NCBI GenBank assembly: GCA_041916775.1
Contig: JAYRYZ010000001.1
Location: forward strand, 496,001 to 560,000
Length of the DNA: 64,000 bases
From: UBA2357 sp041916775
GTDB taxonomy: Bacteria > Pseudomonadota > Gammaproteobacteria > Burkholderiales > Rhodocyclaceae
Direction: 5' to 3'
The position numbers and the translations under genes were made by a program. Below, one piece after another: positions 26,315 to 35,514 of the stretch. The number at the start of each line of letters is the position of its first letter. Within the stretch, counting starts at the first letter, position 1. The notes below the pieces were generated by a model that did no database searches, had not been told where the DNA came from, and was given only the letters and a program-made list of their open reading frames with translations.

Positions 26315-27553
26315 ATGCAGTCTCGCCCACGACGGCGAAGCGTGCTTGGGGTAGCGCTCGTGGTCATTGCGCTGCCCGGCGCATTCCTGCCCATGCCGGC
26401 GCTTGCGGACGAGCGGGTGCCGAACGAGCAGGTTGTCAGAACGCTGCAGGCACTTCAACCGGGCCAGGGGGTGCTGCTTGGGACTGCGACGGTCGAGGGC
26501 GACTTGAACCCGGTTGCGCGTGAGTTTGCGCTCGACAGGACGGGGCCGCGCGGCCGCGACTTCTCGGTGAAGATGGTGTGGGCGCCGGAGCGTGGCACGG
26601 CCTGGTTTCTTGGTGCCAATCATGGAAGCCCGCACCGGCTCAACGACGTCTGGGAGTTCGATCTCGCATCGCTTACCTGGCGTCTCGCCTATGCGCCCGA
26701 CAATCCGCGCAGCTATGCCGGCATGGGAAAGGACGCGAGCGACGTCGTCTTTCGCGACGGTGCCCTGCAGACCCTGCGGGGCGGGCCGGCTGTCATCGGA
26801 CACACCTGGTGGGGTTTGACCTACGACACCAAGGCGCGCCAGATCATCTACATGAACACCTGGGCCACGGATCAGGAGAAGGTGATCCGGGAGTTGGGCG
26901 GCGACCCCGAGGCGCGCTATCGTGGTGCGCCGCTCTGGACCTTCAGCCCCGAGTCGTCCGCCTGGGCGGCGCTGCGCCCTGGGCAGCCGTATCCCAAGGC
27001 ACCGTTTGCCGGCCTGCTCGAATATGTGCCGGCGCTTGACGGCGTGGTCTGGCATTCGAATCACTGGCAGATGCGCGCCACCTGGCTTTACTCACCGAAT
27101 TCCGGTGCCTGGCGAAAGCTGACCGAGGACGGTGCGGCGGTGGACTATGTGAAGGACCTACCCAAACAGGAGCAGGTCGGCTATTACGACCCGCGCCGCG
27201 AAATACTCGTGGTGATGCGCGGGGGGCGTGTCGCGCATTTCGATGTCTCGCGCAAGGCATGGACGACTACGCTGGATCTGCCTGAAGGTAGTGATGCTGC
27301 GCCGGATGCGCATGATGCACGCACGCCCATCAACTACGATCCCGTGAGTGGTCAAGGGGTGCTGTTCGACCTCAGGACCGACACGGTGTGGTCCTACGAC
27401 CCGGATGCAAGGCGCTGGAGCCGTCACGACGTCTCTGGTGACCCTGTGCCTGCCGGCAAGAAGCGCCTCGCCTACTTCGATCCACGGCACAACGTGCTGG
27501 TCGTGATCGACGGCGTGAAGGTCTGGGCATACCGCCTACGCGCCGCCGGTTGA
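26315..27553 (+). CDS. secreted beta-propeller (kelch-like) protein
   Basis: 412-aa exported protein. The twin-Arg-containing n-region (RPRRRSVLG), a hydrophobic core and PALA|DE form a signal peptide, possibly Tat-compatible. Repeats of the form LNDVWEFDLASLTWRLAY, GAPLWTFSPESSAWAAL, TWLYSPNSGAWRKL, VAHFDVSRKAWTTTL and VWSYDPDARRWSRHDV are kelch-type propeller blades. No enzyme residues can be assigned. Such proteins bind polysaccharide or protein at the surface. The ATG at 26315 has AAAGGAA eight bases upstream; the same frame opens earlier at 26240 but gives no signal peptide. It is the last gene of the + strand operon and converges with the large gene at 27597. Confidence 0.82.
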   Translation: MQSRPRRRSVLGVALVVIALPGAFLPMPALADERVPNEQVVRTLQALQPGQGVLLGTATVEGDLNPVAREFALDRTGPRGRDFSVKMVWAPERGTAWFLGANHGSPHRLNDVWEFDLASLTWRLAYAPDNPRSYAGMGKDASDVVFRDGALQTLRGGPAVIGHTWWGLTYDTKARQIIYMNTWATDQEKVIRELGGDPEARYRGAPLWTFSPESSAWAALRPGQPYPKAPFAGLLEYVPALDGVVWHSNHWQMRATWLYSPNSGAWRKLTEDGAAVDYVKDLPKQEQVGYYDPRREILVVMRGGRVAHFDVSRKAWTTTLDLPEGSDAAPDAHDARTPINYDPVSGQGVLFDLRTDTVWSYDPDARRWSRHDVSGDPVPAGKKRLAYFDPRHNVLVVIDGVKVWAYRLRAAG

Positions 27554-27596
27554 ACTCCGCAGGGGAGTCAGGCCGGGGCGCGATTGGTGCTCTCGA

Positions 27597-30500
27597 TCAG
27601 TCCGGCATGCTCCAGCGGACTTCAAGCCGTGGGCGGAATTCGGTCGTCGACGTGCTCTCGCTGGAGGCGAACTGCTTGCGGTTGCTGTTCCCGGAGACGG
27701 CGACGAGCCGCCAGCCCAGATTGGCCTGGCCAGTGGCGAATACCCTGACCCGCTCGGTCACGTCCAACACGATGCCGCCTGCGCTCCAGGGTGCGCTCAC
27801 CTGCGCGTCTGCGGTGGCGACGTAGTCCAGGCCGGCCCCGCCTGCACCGGCCACCTGCCAGCTCGCACCGACGCTCGGTCTGTTCCACGTGGCTTCTGAT
27901 TCGACCCATGGTGTGAGCATGGCGTGCGCTGCGATCACGCTATCGTAGTTGCCCTTGTACAGGTGCAAGTTGGCCGACTCGATGGTCGCGCCATCCGGAA
28001 CCGGCCCGCCCTCGGACTGGAAGATCGCAAAGCGGACCAGCGGCACATAGTTGTTCCGGTCCAGATCGACACGCGCGGAAGCACCGAAGTTGCTCGTCTT
28101 GTGATAATTCGAGAGGTAGGTGTCGCGCGTGCCGGCATAGCCTTCCAGCCCGCGCTGCAGGATCGCGGTGCCGCCGGTGCCCGGGTCGGGCGGTGGGGCC
28201 GGTGTGCTTGCAACAATCGTGACGGCCTGTGATTCGCTGCTCGCGCCGTCATCATCGGTGGCGACCACCGTGACCAGGTAGGTGCCGTCGGCGTCAGGTG
28301 TCCAGGCCGCGGAGTATGGGCTGGTGAAGGCTGTTCCGATCGCGATGCCGTTCACCCGGAACTCGACGGAGGTGATGCTGCCGTCGGCGTCGGCTGCATT
28401 CGCGGTGAGCGTGAGCGCCTCGCCGACGACCGCAGCCGTGCCCTGAGCCGGGCTCGTGAGGCTTGCCGTTGGCGGCTGATTCTCTGCCGGAGGCTCCTCG
28501 CCACCGCCATCATCGCCACCGCCATCGTCACCATCGCCCGCTGCACGCCAGACGATCTCAAGTGTGGGGCGGGTGGCGGGGTCGACAGCATGGTTGCTGG
28601 AGCGGAGCTCCTTGCGGTTGCTGTTCCCTGTGCCGGCAATCAGCTTCCAGCCATGGTTGGTGGTGACAAACTCTGCGGCCGAGACAGCGTTGCGGATGTC
28701 GAACTCGATCCAACCTGCGTTCCACGGCGCACTCACCTGAGCGTCCGGGGTGGCCTGGTAATCGGAGCCCGCAGCGTTCGCGCCGGGCGCCGACCAGTTC
28801 GACGACACACTGGCGCGGTTCCAGGTCGCTTCGGTCTCACTCCAGGGTTTGAGCACCCTGTGGAGCGCGATCACGCTGTCGTAGCTGCCCTTGTAGAGGC
28901 GCAGCTTGGCCGATTCGATCGCCGCACCGTCAGGTACCGGGCCGCCTTCCGAGGCAAAGACGGCAAAGCGGATCAGCGGCGCATAGTTGTTCCTGTCGAG
29001 GTCCATCTTCACGCTGGCGCCGTAGTTCGTCGTCTTCCCGTAGTTCGACAGGTAGGTGTCGCGCACACCGTTGTAGCCGTTCTCGCCCTGTCGGAGCAAT
29101 GAGGTTTGCGGGCCTTCGCCCGGTGGCGGTGCCGGGTCCGTCACGGTGATGGTGAGCGGAGCCGTGCTGGTCGAGGCGCCATCGTCGTCGACGGCCTCGA
29201 CAGTCAGGGTGTAGCTGCCGGCGGCTATCGCAGCCCAGGTGGTCGCGTAGGGCGTGGTGTTGGTGATGGCGATGGCGTTCCCGTTGATACGGAAGCTCAC
29301 CATCGAGATCGTACCGTCGCTATCACTTGCGCTCGCCGCGAGCGTCATCACATCACCCGTCGTGACCGTGACGTTGCCCTGCGGTGCAGTCACGGCGACG
29401 CTGGGCGGCACGTTGGCGGGCGGCGGAGGCTCCTCGCCGCCATCGTCGCCACCGCCATCGTCGTCACCATCACCGGGGTCCTCTCCATCGCCGGACTCCG
29501 TCGGGCGCACCCAGCCCACGGGCTTGTACACCCAGATGTTGCCGTTGGTCGAGTTTTCCAGACCCATGAACACGTCGAAGCCGGGGATGTACTTCCATTT
29601 GCCGAGAATGCCGACGCCGACATTGTTCGGCGGAACCTCGCCCGCAGGCGCATTGATCGCCGTCACCGTCCAGCCGTCGGTGGACAGTGGACTGGGCGGC
29701 ACGACGCTCCAGACCTCGCCAGCGCCGCACCACAGCAGGAAGTGCGCGCGATTCGGGTCGTAGTCCATCGCACAGTGGTGGATGAGGCGGCCGATGTAGT
29801 TCAGCCAGGTCACGAAATCAGCGACGGAGCCGGAGACCGTGACCTTGCGATCATTGTTCGAAGCGCCCGCGGTGGAGAGGTCCCAATAGAAGAAGGGGCT
29901 GGTGTTGCTGCCCGTGCGCAGCACGATGTTCGCGATCGGGTCGTGGGCACAGGTCGTCTGCCCGGACGTGCCGCTCCAGTAACGGCCGACCTGAGTGAAG
30001 CTGTCAGACCACGGGTTGTCGAGGTCGGTGATCTCGTAGCGATACAAGGCCAGCGCCGTTCCGCCGGAGCGGGCGCCCACGTAGACCACGTCGTGTGCGC
30101 CGGGTGTCTGGCTGTAGGCGGTGCACCCGTTCACATGCGAACGCGGCAGTGGGGTGCCGGCGAGGTGCTTGTGAATGTCCCGGTTCTCCCACATCTCGCC
30201 ACCCAGGATGTCCGCATAGGGCGCCACCCGTTGCACGTGCGAGCCTGTCGTGCCGCCAACCTTGTCCGGGTCCGCTTTCGACGGGTCGAACAGGTAGGGG
30301 CCGGTCTGGCGCAGCACCGTGGGATCGGATTCCGAAGGGATAACGTAATTGCCCCCGGTGTTGTAAAGGGCTCCGCCAAAGTTGAGATAGCGGTCCACAT
30401 GAGGCAGATAGACCGCGTTGTCGTATGTGTGCGCGGAACTCGGGGCAGCATTCGCGCCGTCGATCGACAGGTAGGTTGCGCTGCCGAGAAACTGCGTTTC

Positions 30501-30911
30501 GCTCGGAAGTGCCGCACGCTCCCATGACAGGTTCCGCGAACGCCAGCGATAGACATCGTTACCACCGTAGTTTGCATGTCCTCCACCGTACAGGATCAGG
30601 TCTCCGCGTGTGCTGTCCCAGGCGAAGCTGCTCCAGGCATTGATGATCTTGTCCGGGTTAGGATTGCTGCTGTTGCCATACAAGGGCCGGAGTGCGGCGG
30701 GCGTCCATGCGCTCGAATAACTGTTGGCATTCAGCCTTGCCCAACTCCCCTCAGGCATGGTGTCGATGGCATCCAGCAGTGGTCCCTGTGCGTAGGGAAT
30801 GGGGGCGGCAGTGGCGACGCCGGCTGCGAGCAGCAGTAAAGCAAGGCTGGGGAAGGTAAAGACGGCCCGCAGGGCCTTGGTGGTATCGTTGCTCATGTCA
30901 TTCATTCTCAT
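27597..30911 (-). CDS. large secreted propeller / Ig-like / DNRLRE protein
   Basis: 1,104-aa exported protein. Order: signal peptide (to about residue 36), propeller-like domain with kelch-type strands such as LILYGGGHANYGGNDVYRW (about 40-465), an Asp/Gly linker (about 470-502), an Ig-like domain (VPPSVAVTAPQGNV), a DNRLRE/CBM96-like domain starting near residue 604, a second Asp/Gly linker (about 784-814), a second Ig-like domain and a second DNRLRE-like domain to the C-terminus. The two Ig+DNRLRE modules are near-identical in places (GVRDTYLSNYGKT versus GTRDTYLSNYHKT). It has no C-terminal PEP-CTERM anchor. A polymer-binding or matrix role is inferred. Start: ATG at 30911, with in-frame ATGs at 30905 and 30896; no strong ribosome site is seen. 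Confidence 0.85.
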   Translation of the reverse strand: MRMNDMSNDTTKALRAVFTFPSLALLLLAAGVATAAPIPYAQGPLLDAIDTMPEGSWARLNANSYSSAWTPAALRPLYGNSSNPNPDKIINAWSSFAWDSTRGDLILYGGGHANYGGNDVYRWRSRNLSWERAALPSETQFLGSATYLSIDGANAAPSSAHTYDNAVYLPHVDRYLNFGGALYNTGGNYVIPSESDPTVLRQTGPYLFDPSKADPDKVGGTTGSHVQRVAPYADILGGEMWENRDIHKHLAGTPLPRSHVNGCTAYSQTPGAHDVVYVGARSGGTALALYRYEITDLDNPWSDSFTQVGRYWSGTSGQTTCAHDPIANIVLRTGSNTSPFFYWDLSTAGASNNDRKVTVSGSVADFVTWLNYIGRLIHHCAMDYDPNRAHFLLWCGAGEVWSVVPPSPLSTDGWTVTAINAPAGEVPPNNVGVGILGKWKYIPGFDVFMGLENSTNGNIWVYKPVGWVRPTESGDGEDPGDGDDDGGGDDGGEEPPPPANVPPSVAVTAPQGNVTVTTGDVMTLAASASDSDGTISMVSFRINGNAIAITNTTPYATTWAAIAAGSYTLTVEAVDDDGASTSTAPLTITVTDPAPPPGEGPQTSLLRQGENGYNGVRDTYLSNYGKTTNYGASVKMDLDRNNYAPLIRFAVFASEGGPVPDGAAIESAKLRLYKGSYDSVIALHRVLKPWSETEATWNRASVSSNWSAPGANAAGSDYQATPDAQVSAPWNAGWIEFDIRNAVSAAEFVTTNHGWKLIAGTGNSNRKELRSSNHAVDPATRPTLEIVWRAAGDGDDGGGDDGGGEEPPAENQPPTASLTSPAQGTAAVVGEALTLTANAADADGSITSVEFRVNGIAIGTAFTSPYSAAWTPDADGTYLVTVVATDDDGASSESQAVTIVASTPAPPPDPGTGGTAILQRGLEGYAGTRDTYLSNYHKTSNFGASARVDLDRNNYVPLVRFAIFQSEGGPVPDGATIESANLHLYKGNYDSVIAAHAMLTPWVESEATWNRPSVGASWQVAGAGGAGLDYVATADAQVSAPWSAGGIVLDVTERVRVFATGQANLGWRLVAVSGNSNRKQFASSESTSTTEFRPRLEVRWSMPD
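27600..28475 (-). repeat. Ig-like + DNRLRE module, copy 2 of an internal duplication
   Basis: This segment encodes residues of about 814-1104 of the large secreted protein. It repeats the layout and much of the sequence of 28545-29405. Shared landmarks are DTYLSNY, DLDRNNY, SEGGPVPDGA, ESEATWNR-type and SGNSNRK/TGNSNRK motifs. Confidence 0.75.
28545..29405 (-). repeat. Ig-like + DNRLRE module, copy 1 of an internal duplication
   Basis: This segment encodes residues of about 503-790 of the large secreted protein and is the partner of 27600-28475. Each copy is preceded by an Asp/Gly-rich linker encoded by short GCC/ATC repeats (near 28490-28545 and 29430-29500). Confidence 0.75.
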
Positions 30912-31086
30912 GCCTGGGGTCGTACCGGTAGGGCGTAACCCCGGGGTGAAGATGACCGTCGCCCTGACATCCGGGGCTCGGGTCTGCTATTCGGGTTCAA
31001 AAGCAAGATTCAAACCCGTAGCGCGCCATGTAAAAAAATTCTGTTGCTGCAGCGACTTAGCTAGACTGCGAGGGCGGCGAATGTCG

Positions 31087-31120
31087 ATGCGTCGGTCCAG
31101 TGTAAAGGATTCCGACGCAT
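31087..31120. terminator. inverted repeat downstream of the pyruvyltransferase gene
   Basis: ATGCGTCGG (31087-31095) and CCGACGCAT (31112-31120) are perfect 9-base arms around a 16-base loop, six bases past the stop of the minus-strand gene at 31127. No T-tract follows, so it may be an operator or RNA stability element instead of an intrinsic terminator. The rest of the 215-base gap (30912-31126) is A+T-rich for this genome and must hold the promoter of the gene at 30911; I see no clear -35/-10 pair. Confidence 0.4.
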
Positions 31121-31126
31121 GTATCC

Positions 31127-32041
31127 TCAGGTTGGCGACCGGGGTGCTTCTGCCGCAAAAGCGTGAAGTCGCTCCAGGAAGCGGTGGGTATGGGTGTCCA
31201 GCACGCTGTCGGTGCTCAGCATGGGTTCGCGCTTCATCGCTTCGGAAAGTTCGCCGAGTGCGCGATCGAGTTCGCGCTGACCCGTCTTCGCGGCTGGCGG
31301 TGGCGTCCAGCCGTCACTCCAGACCCCGACAGACTGAAGGCCCCGCTTGACGCGGTTCTTCATTCTCGAGCGCCAATCGTTGTCGCGTTCGATATCGTAC
31401 AGCGAGGTCACGTGGACCGGATCGTAAGGCAGCGCGACGGTCGACAACCAGTCGCGCCACTTGAATGCGGATATGTAGTCGTAGCAAGACACCGGGATCC
31501 AGGGTATCCGCAATGTGTCCGCCACGATCGCACCGTGCATCGCCTCGCAGACAAGCGTGCGGCAGCGCGTCATCTCCAGCAACACCCGCTCGACATCCCA
31601 ACGCACGTCGATGAAATGCATGCCCAGCGCCGCGGCAACGCGCTCCCATTCGTAATAGCGGTTGCTCAAGCAGTGCGGGATGAATCCAACCGCTTTGTCT
31701 GTCGATGGAGCGCGAGGCAGGTCGACTGCATTCAGGAGCACCGCGCCATCCGTTATCACGCTTGCACGGTCGGCGTTGAGGAGTCGGGCGCTCTCATAGC
31801 CACGCAGCACGTGGAACTTCCACTTGTCGTCGAGCGCTGGAACATCGCCATAACCGACACCGCTGCCGAATACATGCTTGATGGGCTGCGCGGGAACACG
31901 GTGATTGATCAGGGTGCCAATTCCAACGAAAAGTTGGGAACCGTCGTCATCGTGGAGTTCTGGTGCGAGCCTATGCCAAAGCCATGGATTCAGGTCGTCA
32001 CCGAAGTTTCCATGCGGATCCTTAAAGTAGTAGAGCTTCAT
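31127..32041 (-). CDS. polysaccharide pyruvyltransferase-like protein (ExoV/CsaB type)
   Basis: 304-aa protein. The N-terminal MKLYYFKDPHGNFGDDLNPWLW is the ExoV-type signature of the polysaccharide pyruvyl transferase family (GN-GD motif). GIGTLI, VFGSGVGYG, ITDGAVLL, FIPHCLSN and CEAMHGAIVADTLRIPWI follow in the family order. Members transfer pyruvate from PEP onto a sugar as a ketal, adding negative charge. The last ~80 residues are a Lys/Arg-rich helical extension. Base composition is lower in G+C than the flanking operons. The acceptor sugar is unknown. Confidence 0.88.
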   Translation of the reverse strand: MKLYYFKDPHGNFGDDLNPWLWHRLAPELHDDDGSQLFVGIGTLINHRVPAQPIKHVFGSGVGYGDVPALDDKWKFHVLRGYESARLLNADRASVITDGAVLLNAVDLPRAPSTDKAVGFIPHCLSNRYYEWERVAAALGMHFIDVRWDVERVLLEMTRCRTLVCEAMHGAIVADTLRIPWIPVSCYDYISAFKWRDWLSTVALPYDPVHVTSLYDIERDNDWRSRMKNRVKRGLQSVGVWSDGWTPPPAAKTGQRELDRALGELSEAMKREPMLSTDSVLDTHTHRFLERLHAFAAEAPRSPT

Positions 32042-32127
32042 GCTATTGATCCGCCTTCAGGGTCTTGGGAGCAATGTTGAGGTCATCCTGCGACATGTCG
32101 TGTTGGTTCGCCGTCTGGAATATGCAG

Positions 32128-33606
32128 TCATGGCGATGATCTGCGGCGGTAGTCTTGAAACCTGTCAAGCAAATACTTTTCGGGACCATCGGGACTTCCG
32201 CTTGCTCGCCAAGCAAGAAGGAGAGCAATGACATAGGCCAGTCCCCCACTCAGCACCGTAATCAGGAATGAAGGAATGAGCATGATAGATGCACGATCCA
32301 TCAGTGTAGTCGAGGCATGCACAGTGATGCCGAGCACTGCCGTCGCCAATATCGGGCGCCAGGAAACACTCAATCGATCGCGGAATCGAACCTCGATCAG
32401 GATGCTGACCATGGCCATTCCTGCTGGAACCAGAAGTGTTTGTACGGCCAGTATTGCAAAGCACGCGCCGAGTAGTCCGTAATCGCTCAATACCGCGAAG
32501 ATAACACCGGACATCATCATTACGCTCTCAACCGCCTTGAGCCCCGTGGTCCAGTGCGGAACCCCCAACACGTTGAAGATCGAAATATTGGTCGCCTGAA
32601 AGACAGTGATCGCACCATAGACGCCGAGGATCTGGATCACGGGGATGGCGTCCACCCAGTTTGGCCCGAGAAGAATCAGAACCAATGGTTCGGCAACCAT
32701 CACGATGCCGATGCCTGCAGGGAGTGCAAGTGTCACCAGGATGCCCTGGACGCCCAGGAAAGAGCGCGCGAGTGCGCTGCGGTCGTGGGCGACGGCGGCG
32801 TAGCCGGGGAAGACGGCACGCATGATGGGTGCGATGAGTTCGGAGGTGGGCAGGGTGGAGATTTCACGGCCGACGCGGTAGAGGCCGAGCGCGGCAGCGT
32901 CGAGGTAGCGGCCCATGATGAAGTCCGGGCCACGACCGCCGAGGTATTCGATGATGCGGGTAAGGACGATCCAGCGGGAGAAGCGGAAAAGGCTGCCGAC
33001 GTGTTCGAGATTGAAGCGTGGCCGGTAGGGATGCATGGCGAAGCTGAGTGCCACGCCGGCAAGCCGCGAAGCGGTCATGCCTGCAACCAGGGCCCAGTAA
33101 CTGCGAAACTGGAAGGCGAGGACGACGGTGATTGCGAAGGAGATGAGCTTCTTGGCGAAGGCGAAATGGAAGTCCTTGTTGAAGGCCAGATTCTTGCGGA
33201 AATCGATGATGCCGATGTTCTCGAACCCCTGTACGAAGGTGGCGAAGGCCAGCACGTAGATGATGGGCTCGAGACGTGGATCGGAGAAGAATGTCGCTGC
33301 GGGACCGGCCGCGACGGCGAGCAGTGCGCCCCCAAATGCGCCGTAGATGACCGAGATCGTCCAGGCGCTGTCGTACTGGGCACGGGTTGCGTTCTGATCG
33401 CGGATGAGGGCAATGTCAAAGCCGAACTGGCCGGCGATTTCGACGAAGGCGATGACCGCCATGGCCATTGCCACGACACCGAAATCCTCCGGGATGAGCA
33501 GCCGGGCGAGGATGAGCGTGGAGACGAGCCCGATCGCGCGTTCGATGAAGCGCATCGCCACCATCCAAACCGCGCCCTTGGCGACCTTGCTGCCCAGATT
33601 GCTCAA
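32128..33606 (-). CDS. oligosaccharide flippase (Wzx/MOP family)
   Basis: 492-aa inner-membrane protein with about twelve to fourteen hydrophobic helices. KVAKGAVWMVAMRFIERAIGLVSTLILARLLIPEDFG at the N-terminus is the polysaccharide biosynthesis/MOP signature. It should flip the undecaprenyl-linked repeat unit to the periplasm, a function otherwise missing from the locus. The start codon is TTG (33606), supported by a GAGGGAG ribosome site six bases upstream. The C-terminal third is distinctly lower in G+C than the N-terminal part, as if the gene were a mosaic. Confidence 0.9.
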   Translation of the reverse strand: MSNLGSKVAKGAVWMVAMRFIERAIGLVSTLILARLLIPEDFGVVAMAMAVIAFVEIAGQFGFDIALIRDQNATRAQYDSAWTISVIYGAFGGALLAVAAGPAATFFSDPRLEPIIYVLAFATFVQGFENIGIIDFRKNLAFNKDFHFAFAKKLISFAITVVLAFQFRSYWALVAGMTASRLAGVALSFAMHPYRPRFNLEHVGSLFRFSRWIVLTRIIEYLGGRGPDFIMGRYLDAAALGLYRVGREISTLPTSELIAPIMRAVFPGYAAVAHDRSALARSFLGVQGILVTLALPAGIGIVMVAEPLVLILLGPNWVDAIPVIQILGVYGAITVFQATNISIFNVLGVPHWTTGLKAVESVMMMSGVIFAVLSDYGLLGACFAILAVQTLLVPAGMAMVSILIEVRFRDRLSVSWRPILATAVLGITVHASTTLMDRASIMLIPSFLITVLSGGLAYVIALLLAWRASGSPDGPEKYLLDRFQDYRRRSSP

Positions 33607-33696
33607 TGCGTGCTCCCTCGTGTCGTGTGCGTCTTGGCCGGTTGGTGTGTCGGCGGCATGTTAGGCATCGCCCGTATCCTGCTCCGCCCGGTATCT

Positions 33697-34665
33697 TCAT
33701 GCATTCGTGTTTCTGATGCGTGCGACCACCGGGCAGATCAGCGACTTCAGATACAGCGCGGTCTGGCCGGAAACCCGGCCGTAACGGCTGGACTCCCGCA
33801 GCAGGCCGCGTGCCTCGCGACCGCGTCCGCGGATGATGCACTTGGAGATCCAGCTTCGGTAGATCGCCAGCCGCTGCTGTGCGAAAGCCTCCCCATGCCG
33901 GCGCGCGAACTCGGGGTGATTCTTCTCCAGCCGCGAAATGACCTCGAGGTTGAGCCGGTAACCGGGCTGGGTGTGTGAGAGGCTGCCCTGGACCTTGTGG
34001 ATATACACGAGTGGCTGATTGATGCGCGCGTAGGCGCGATTCGTGCATACCCGGAAGTAGAAGTCGAGATCCTCCGCGATCGGTAGGGCGGTGTCGAAGC
34101 CGCCGACCTCGCGGGCCCGGTCAGTCCTGACCATCACCGTGGGTGTGCCGAGGTACGGGTCCCTGAAAAGCGGCAGGAAGTCCTCGTGGATTTCCACCAC
34201 GCCGTCGTCGCAGTTCTGCGCACCAGCCTCCAGCAGGGCGGCGTAGGCCGCGCTGTCGTCGGTATGGTCGGCGAAGCCGGTCGACACCAGCACCAGCGCC
34301 GGGTGGCGCGCGAAGAGTGCGACCTGCTTGCCGATCTTGCCGGGGTGCCAGTAGTCGTCGGCATCCAGAAACGCGATCAGCGCTCCGGCCGCTGCGGCGA
34401 TCCCGGTGTTGCGCGCTGCCGAGGCGCCGCCGTTGGCCTGGGAGATCACACGCACGCGCGGCGCGTAGCGGCCTGCGACGGCCGCGGTGTCGTCGCGCGA
34501 GCCGTCGTCCACCACGAGGCACTCCAGGTGCGGATAGTCCTGTGCCAGCACTGATTCGATTGCGCGTGGCAGGTAGGCGGCACAGTTGTATGCCGGGATG
34601 ACCACTGAGACGAGGGGTGGCCCGGAGGGTGCGTGCAGCACGGTAGGTGACAACTCTTCTGCCAT
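33697..34665 (-). CDS. glycosyltransferase family 2
   Basis: 322-aa GT-A enzyme: VSVVIPAYNCAAYLPRAIESVLAQDYP, VDDGSRDDT, NGGASAARNTGI and the DxD motif FLDADDYWHPGK, then PIAEDLDFYFRV as the acceptor-side ED motif. It has no membrane helices except a hydrophobic patch near the C-terminus (ALYLKSLICPVVA) and is cytoplasmic. It starts six bases after the GNAT-like gene ends, with no visible ribosome site, so it is probably coupled to it. Confidence 0.9.
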   Translation of the reverse strand: MAEELSPTVLHAPSGPPLVSVVIPAYNCAAYLPRAIESVLAQDYPHLECLVVDDGSRDDTAAVAGRYAPRVRVISQANGGASAARNTGIAAAAGALIAFLDADDYWHPGKIGKQVALFARHPALVLVSTGFADHTDDSAAYAALLEAGAQNCDDGVVEIHEDFLPLFRDPYLGTPTVMVRTDRAREVGGFDTALPIAEDLDFYFRVCTNRAYARINQPLVYIHKVQGSLSHTQPGYRLNLEVISRLEKNHPEFARRHGEAFAQQRLAIYRSWISKCIIRGRGREARGLLRESSRYGRVSGQTALYLKSLICPVVARIRNTNA

Positions 34666-34671
34666 CGGGGG

Positions 34672-35430
34672 TTAGGGGTGTGCGGGCGGGGTGAGCCGCA
34701 GCCGCGGCCTGGATGTGGTGCCCAGGCTGACGTGGATGTAGGGGGCGAGATCCGCCAGCATCAACTGCACCGGGCCGAGGCGCAGAAAGGTCGCGTGCCC
34801 GACGGTGCGGATGCCGAGGCGAGCATGGGCGGCGATCGAGTCCGGGTTGAAGCTCGAGATGCGCGAGAAGCTCCAGCGCACCCCGCTGGAGGCGAGGTGT
34901 GCGTTCGCGGCGCCCCACAGACGGGACAGCGTGCGGCCGAGGCGAAAGTCGGGGGTGACGTAGACGTCGTAGTCCCACGCGCTGACCGCTGGTTCGGCGA
35001 GGACATAGGTGCAGCGGACCTCGTCCTCTTCATACTCGCCACGGGCGAGCCAGATGAAGCCGGCGAAGCGCTCCGACACCTCCGCAACGATGCATGCCGC
35101 GCCCGACGCCTGGCGCAATGCAATCACCTCGGCCGGTCTGGGAAACGCCTGTTCGACCGGATCGCCCGGCGTCACCGGCCGGATGCGCGAGCGCCCCGCA
35201 ACGATGGCGACAGGCTTCCCGGCCGCCTCAGCGGGGACGGGTTGCGCGACCAGCAGGTAGCGGATGATGCGGGCCTTGCCTCCGGTCAGCTTCGCCATGA
35301 TGCGATCCAGAAGGTAGAGCCCGCCATTGAGTACGCCGAATCGCCTGAAGATGTCGCCCAGGCGCTGCCTGAAGGCTGAAAACAGGCTACGACCGGGGGG
35401 GGCTGCGGCGGGAGTGTCGGGCTCGGACAT
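34672..35430 (-). CDS. GNAT-like acyltransferase
   Basis: 252-aa protein. After an Arg-rich N-terminal segment (residues 1 to about 60) comes a GNAT-like domain: CIVAEVSERFAGFIWLARGE (beta4), YDVYVTPDFRLGRTLSRLWGAANAHLASSG (the helix and CoA-binding region) and FNPDSIAAHARLGIRTVGHATFLRLG, the usual N-x-x-S-x-x-x-H-x-x-LG C-terminal block. It probably transfers an acyl group from acyl-CoA or from the carrier protein encoded divergently at 35564. The upstream open frame extends to 35805 but overlaps that gene, so the ATG at 35430 is used. Confidence 0.75.
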   Translation of the reverse strand: MSEPDTPAAAPPGRSLFSAFRQRLGDIFRRFGVLNGGLYLLDRIMAKLTGGKARIIRYLLVAQPVPAEAAGKPVAIVAGRSRIRPVTPGDPVEQAFPRPAEVIALRQASGAACIVAEVSERFAGFIWLARGEYEEDEVRCTYVLAEPAVSAWDYDVYVTPDFRLGRTLSRLWGAANAHLASSGVRWSFSRISSFNPDSIAAHARLGIRTVGHATFLRLGPVQLMLADLAPYIHVSLGTTSRPRLRLTPPAHP

Positions 35431-35494
35431 CAGGAATCGTGAGGTGTCGGGGATCGAGTCATGACGCCTTGGACGGCATCGCCATGAAGATCCG

Positions 35495-35500
35495 TATAAT
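35495..35500 (+). promoter_or_regulatory. sigma-70 -10 element for the acyl carrier protein operon
   Basis: A consensus TATAAT lies in the divergent gap, about 64 bases before the acyl carrier protein start. TTGGAC at 35469-35474 could be a -35 box, but the 20-base spacing is long, so an activator may be needed. Transcription would start near 35507. Confidence 0.55.
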
Positions 35501-35514
35501 ATCAGCCAGTTTTC

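Noticed and set aside
27597..27650. PEP-CTERM anchor on the large secreted protein
   Set aside because: The C-terminus has no PEP motif, no membrane helix and no basic tail.
28490..29500. Short GCC/ATC repeats taken as CRISPR or microsatellite
   Set aside because: They are Asp/Gly linker codons inside a single frame, without spacer structure.
29106..30527. 473-codon plus-strand open frame
   Set aside because: It is antisense to the propeller part of the large secreted protein; Arg/Val/His-rich and without any domain.
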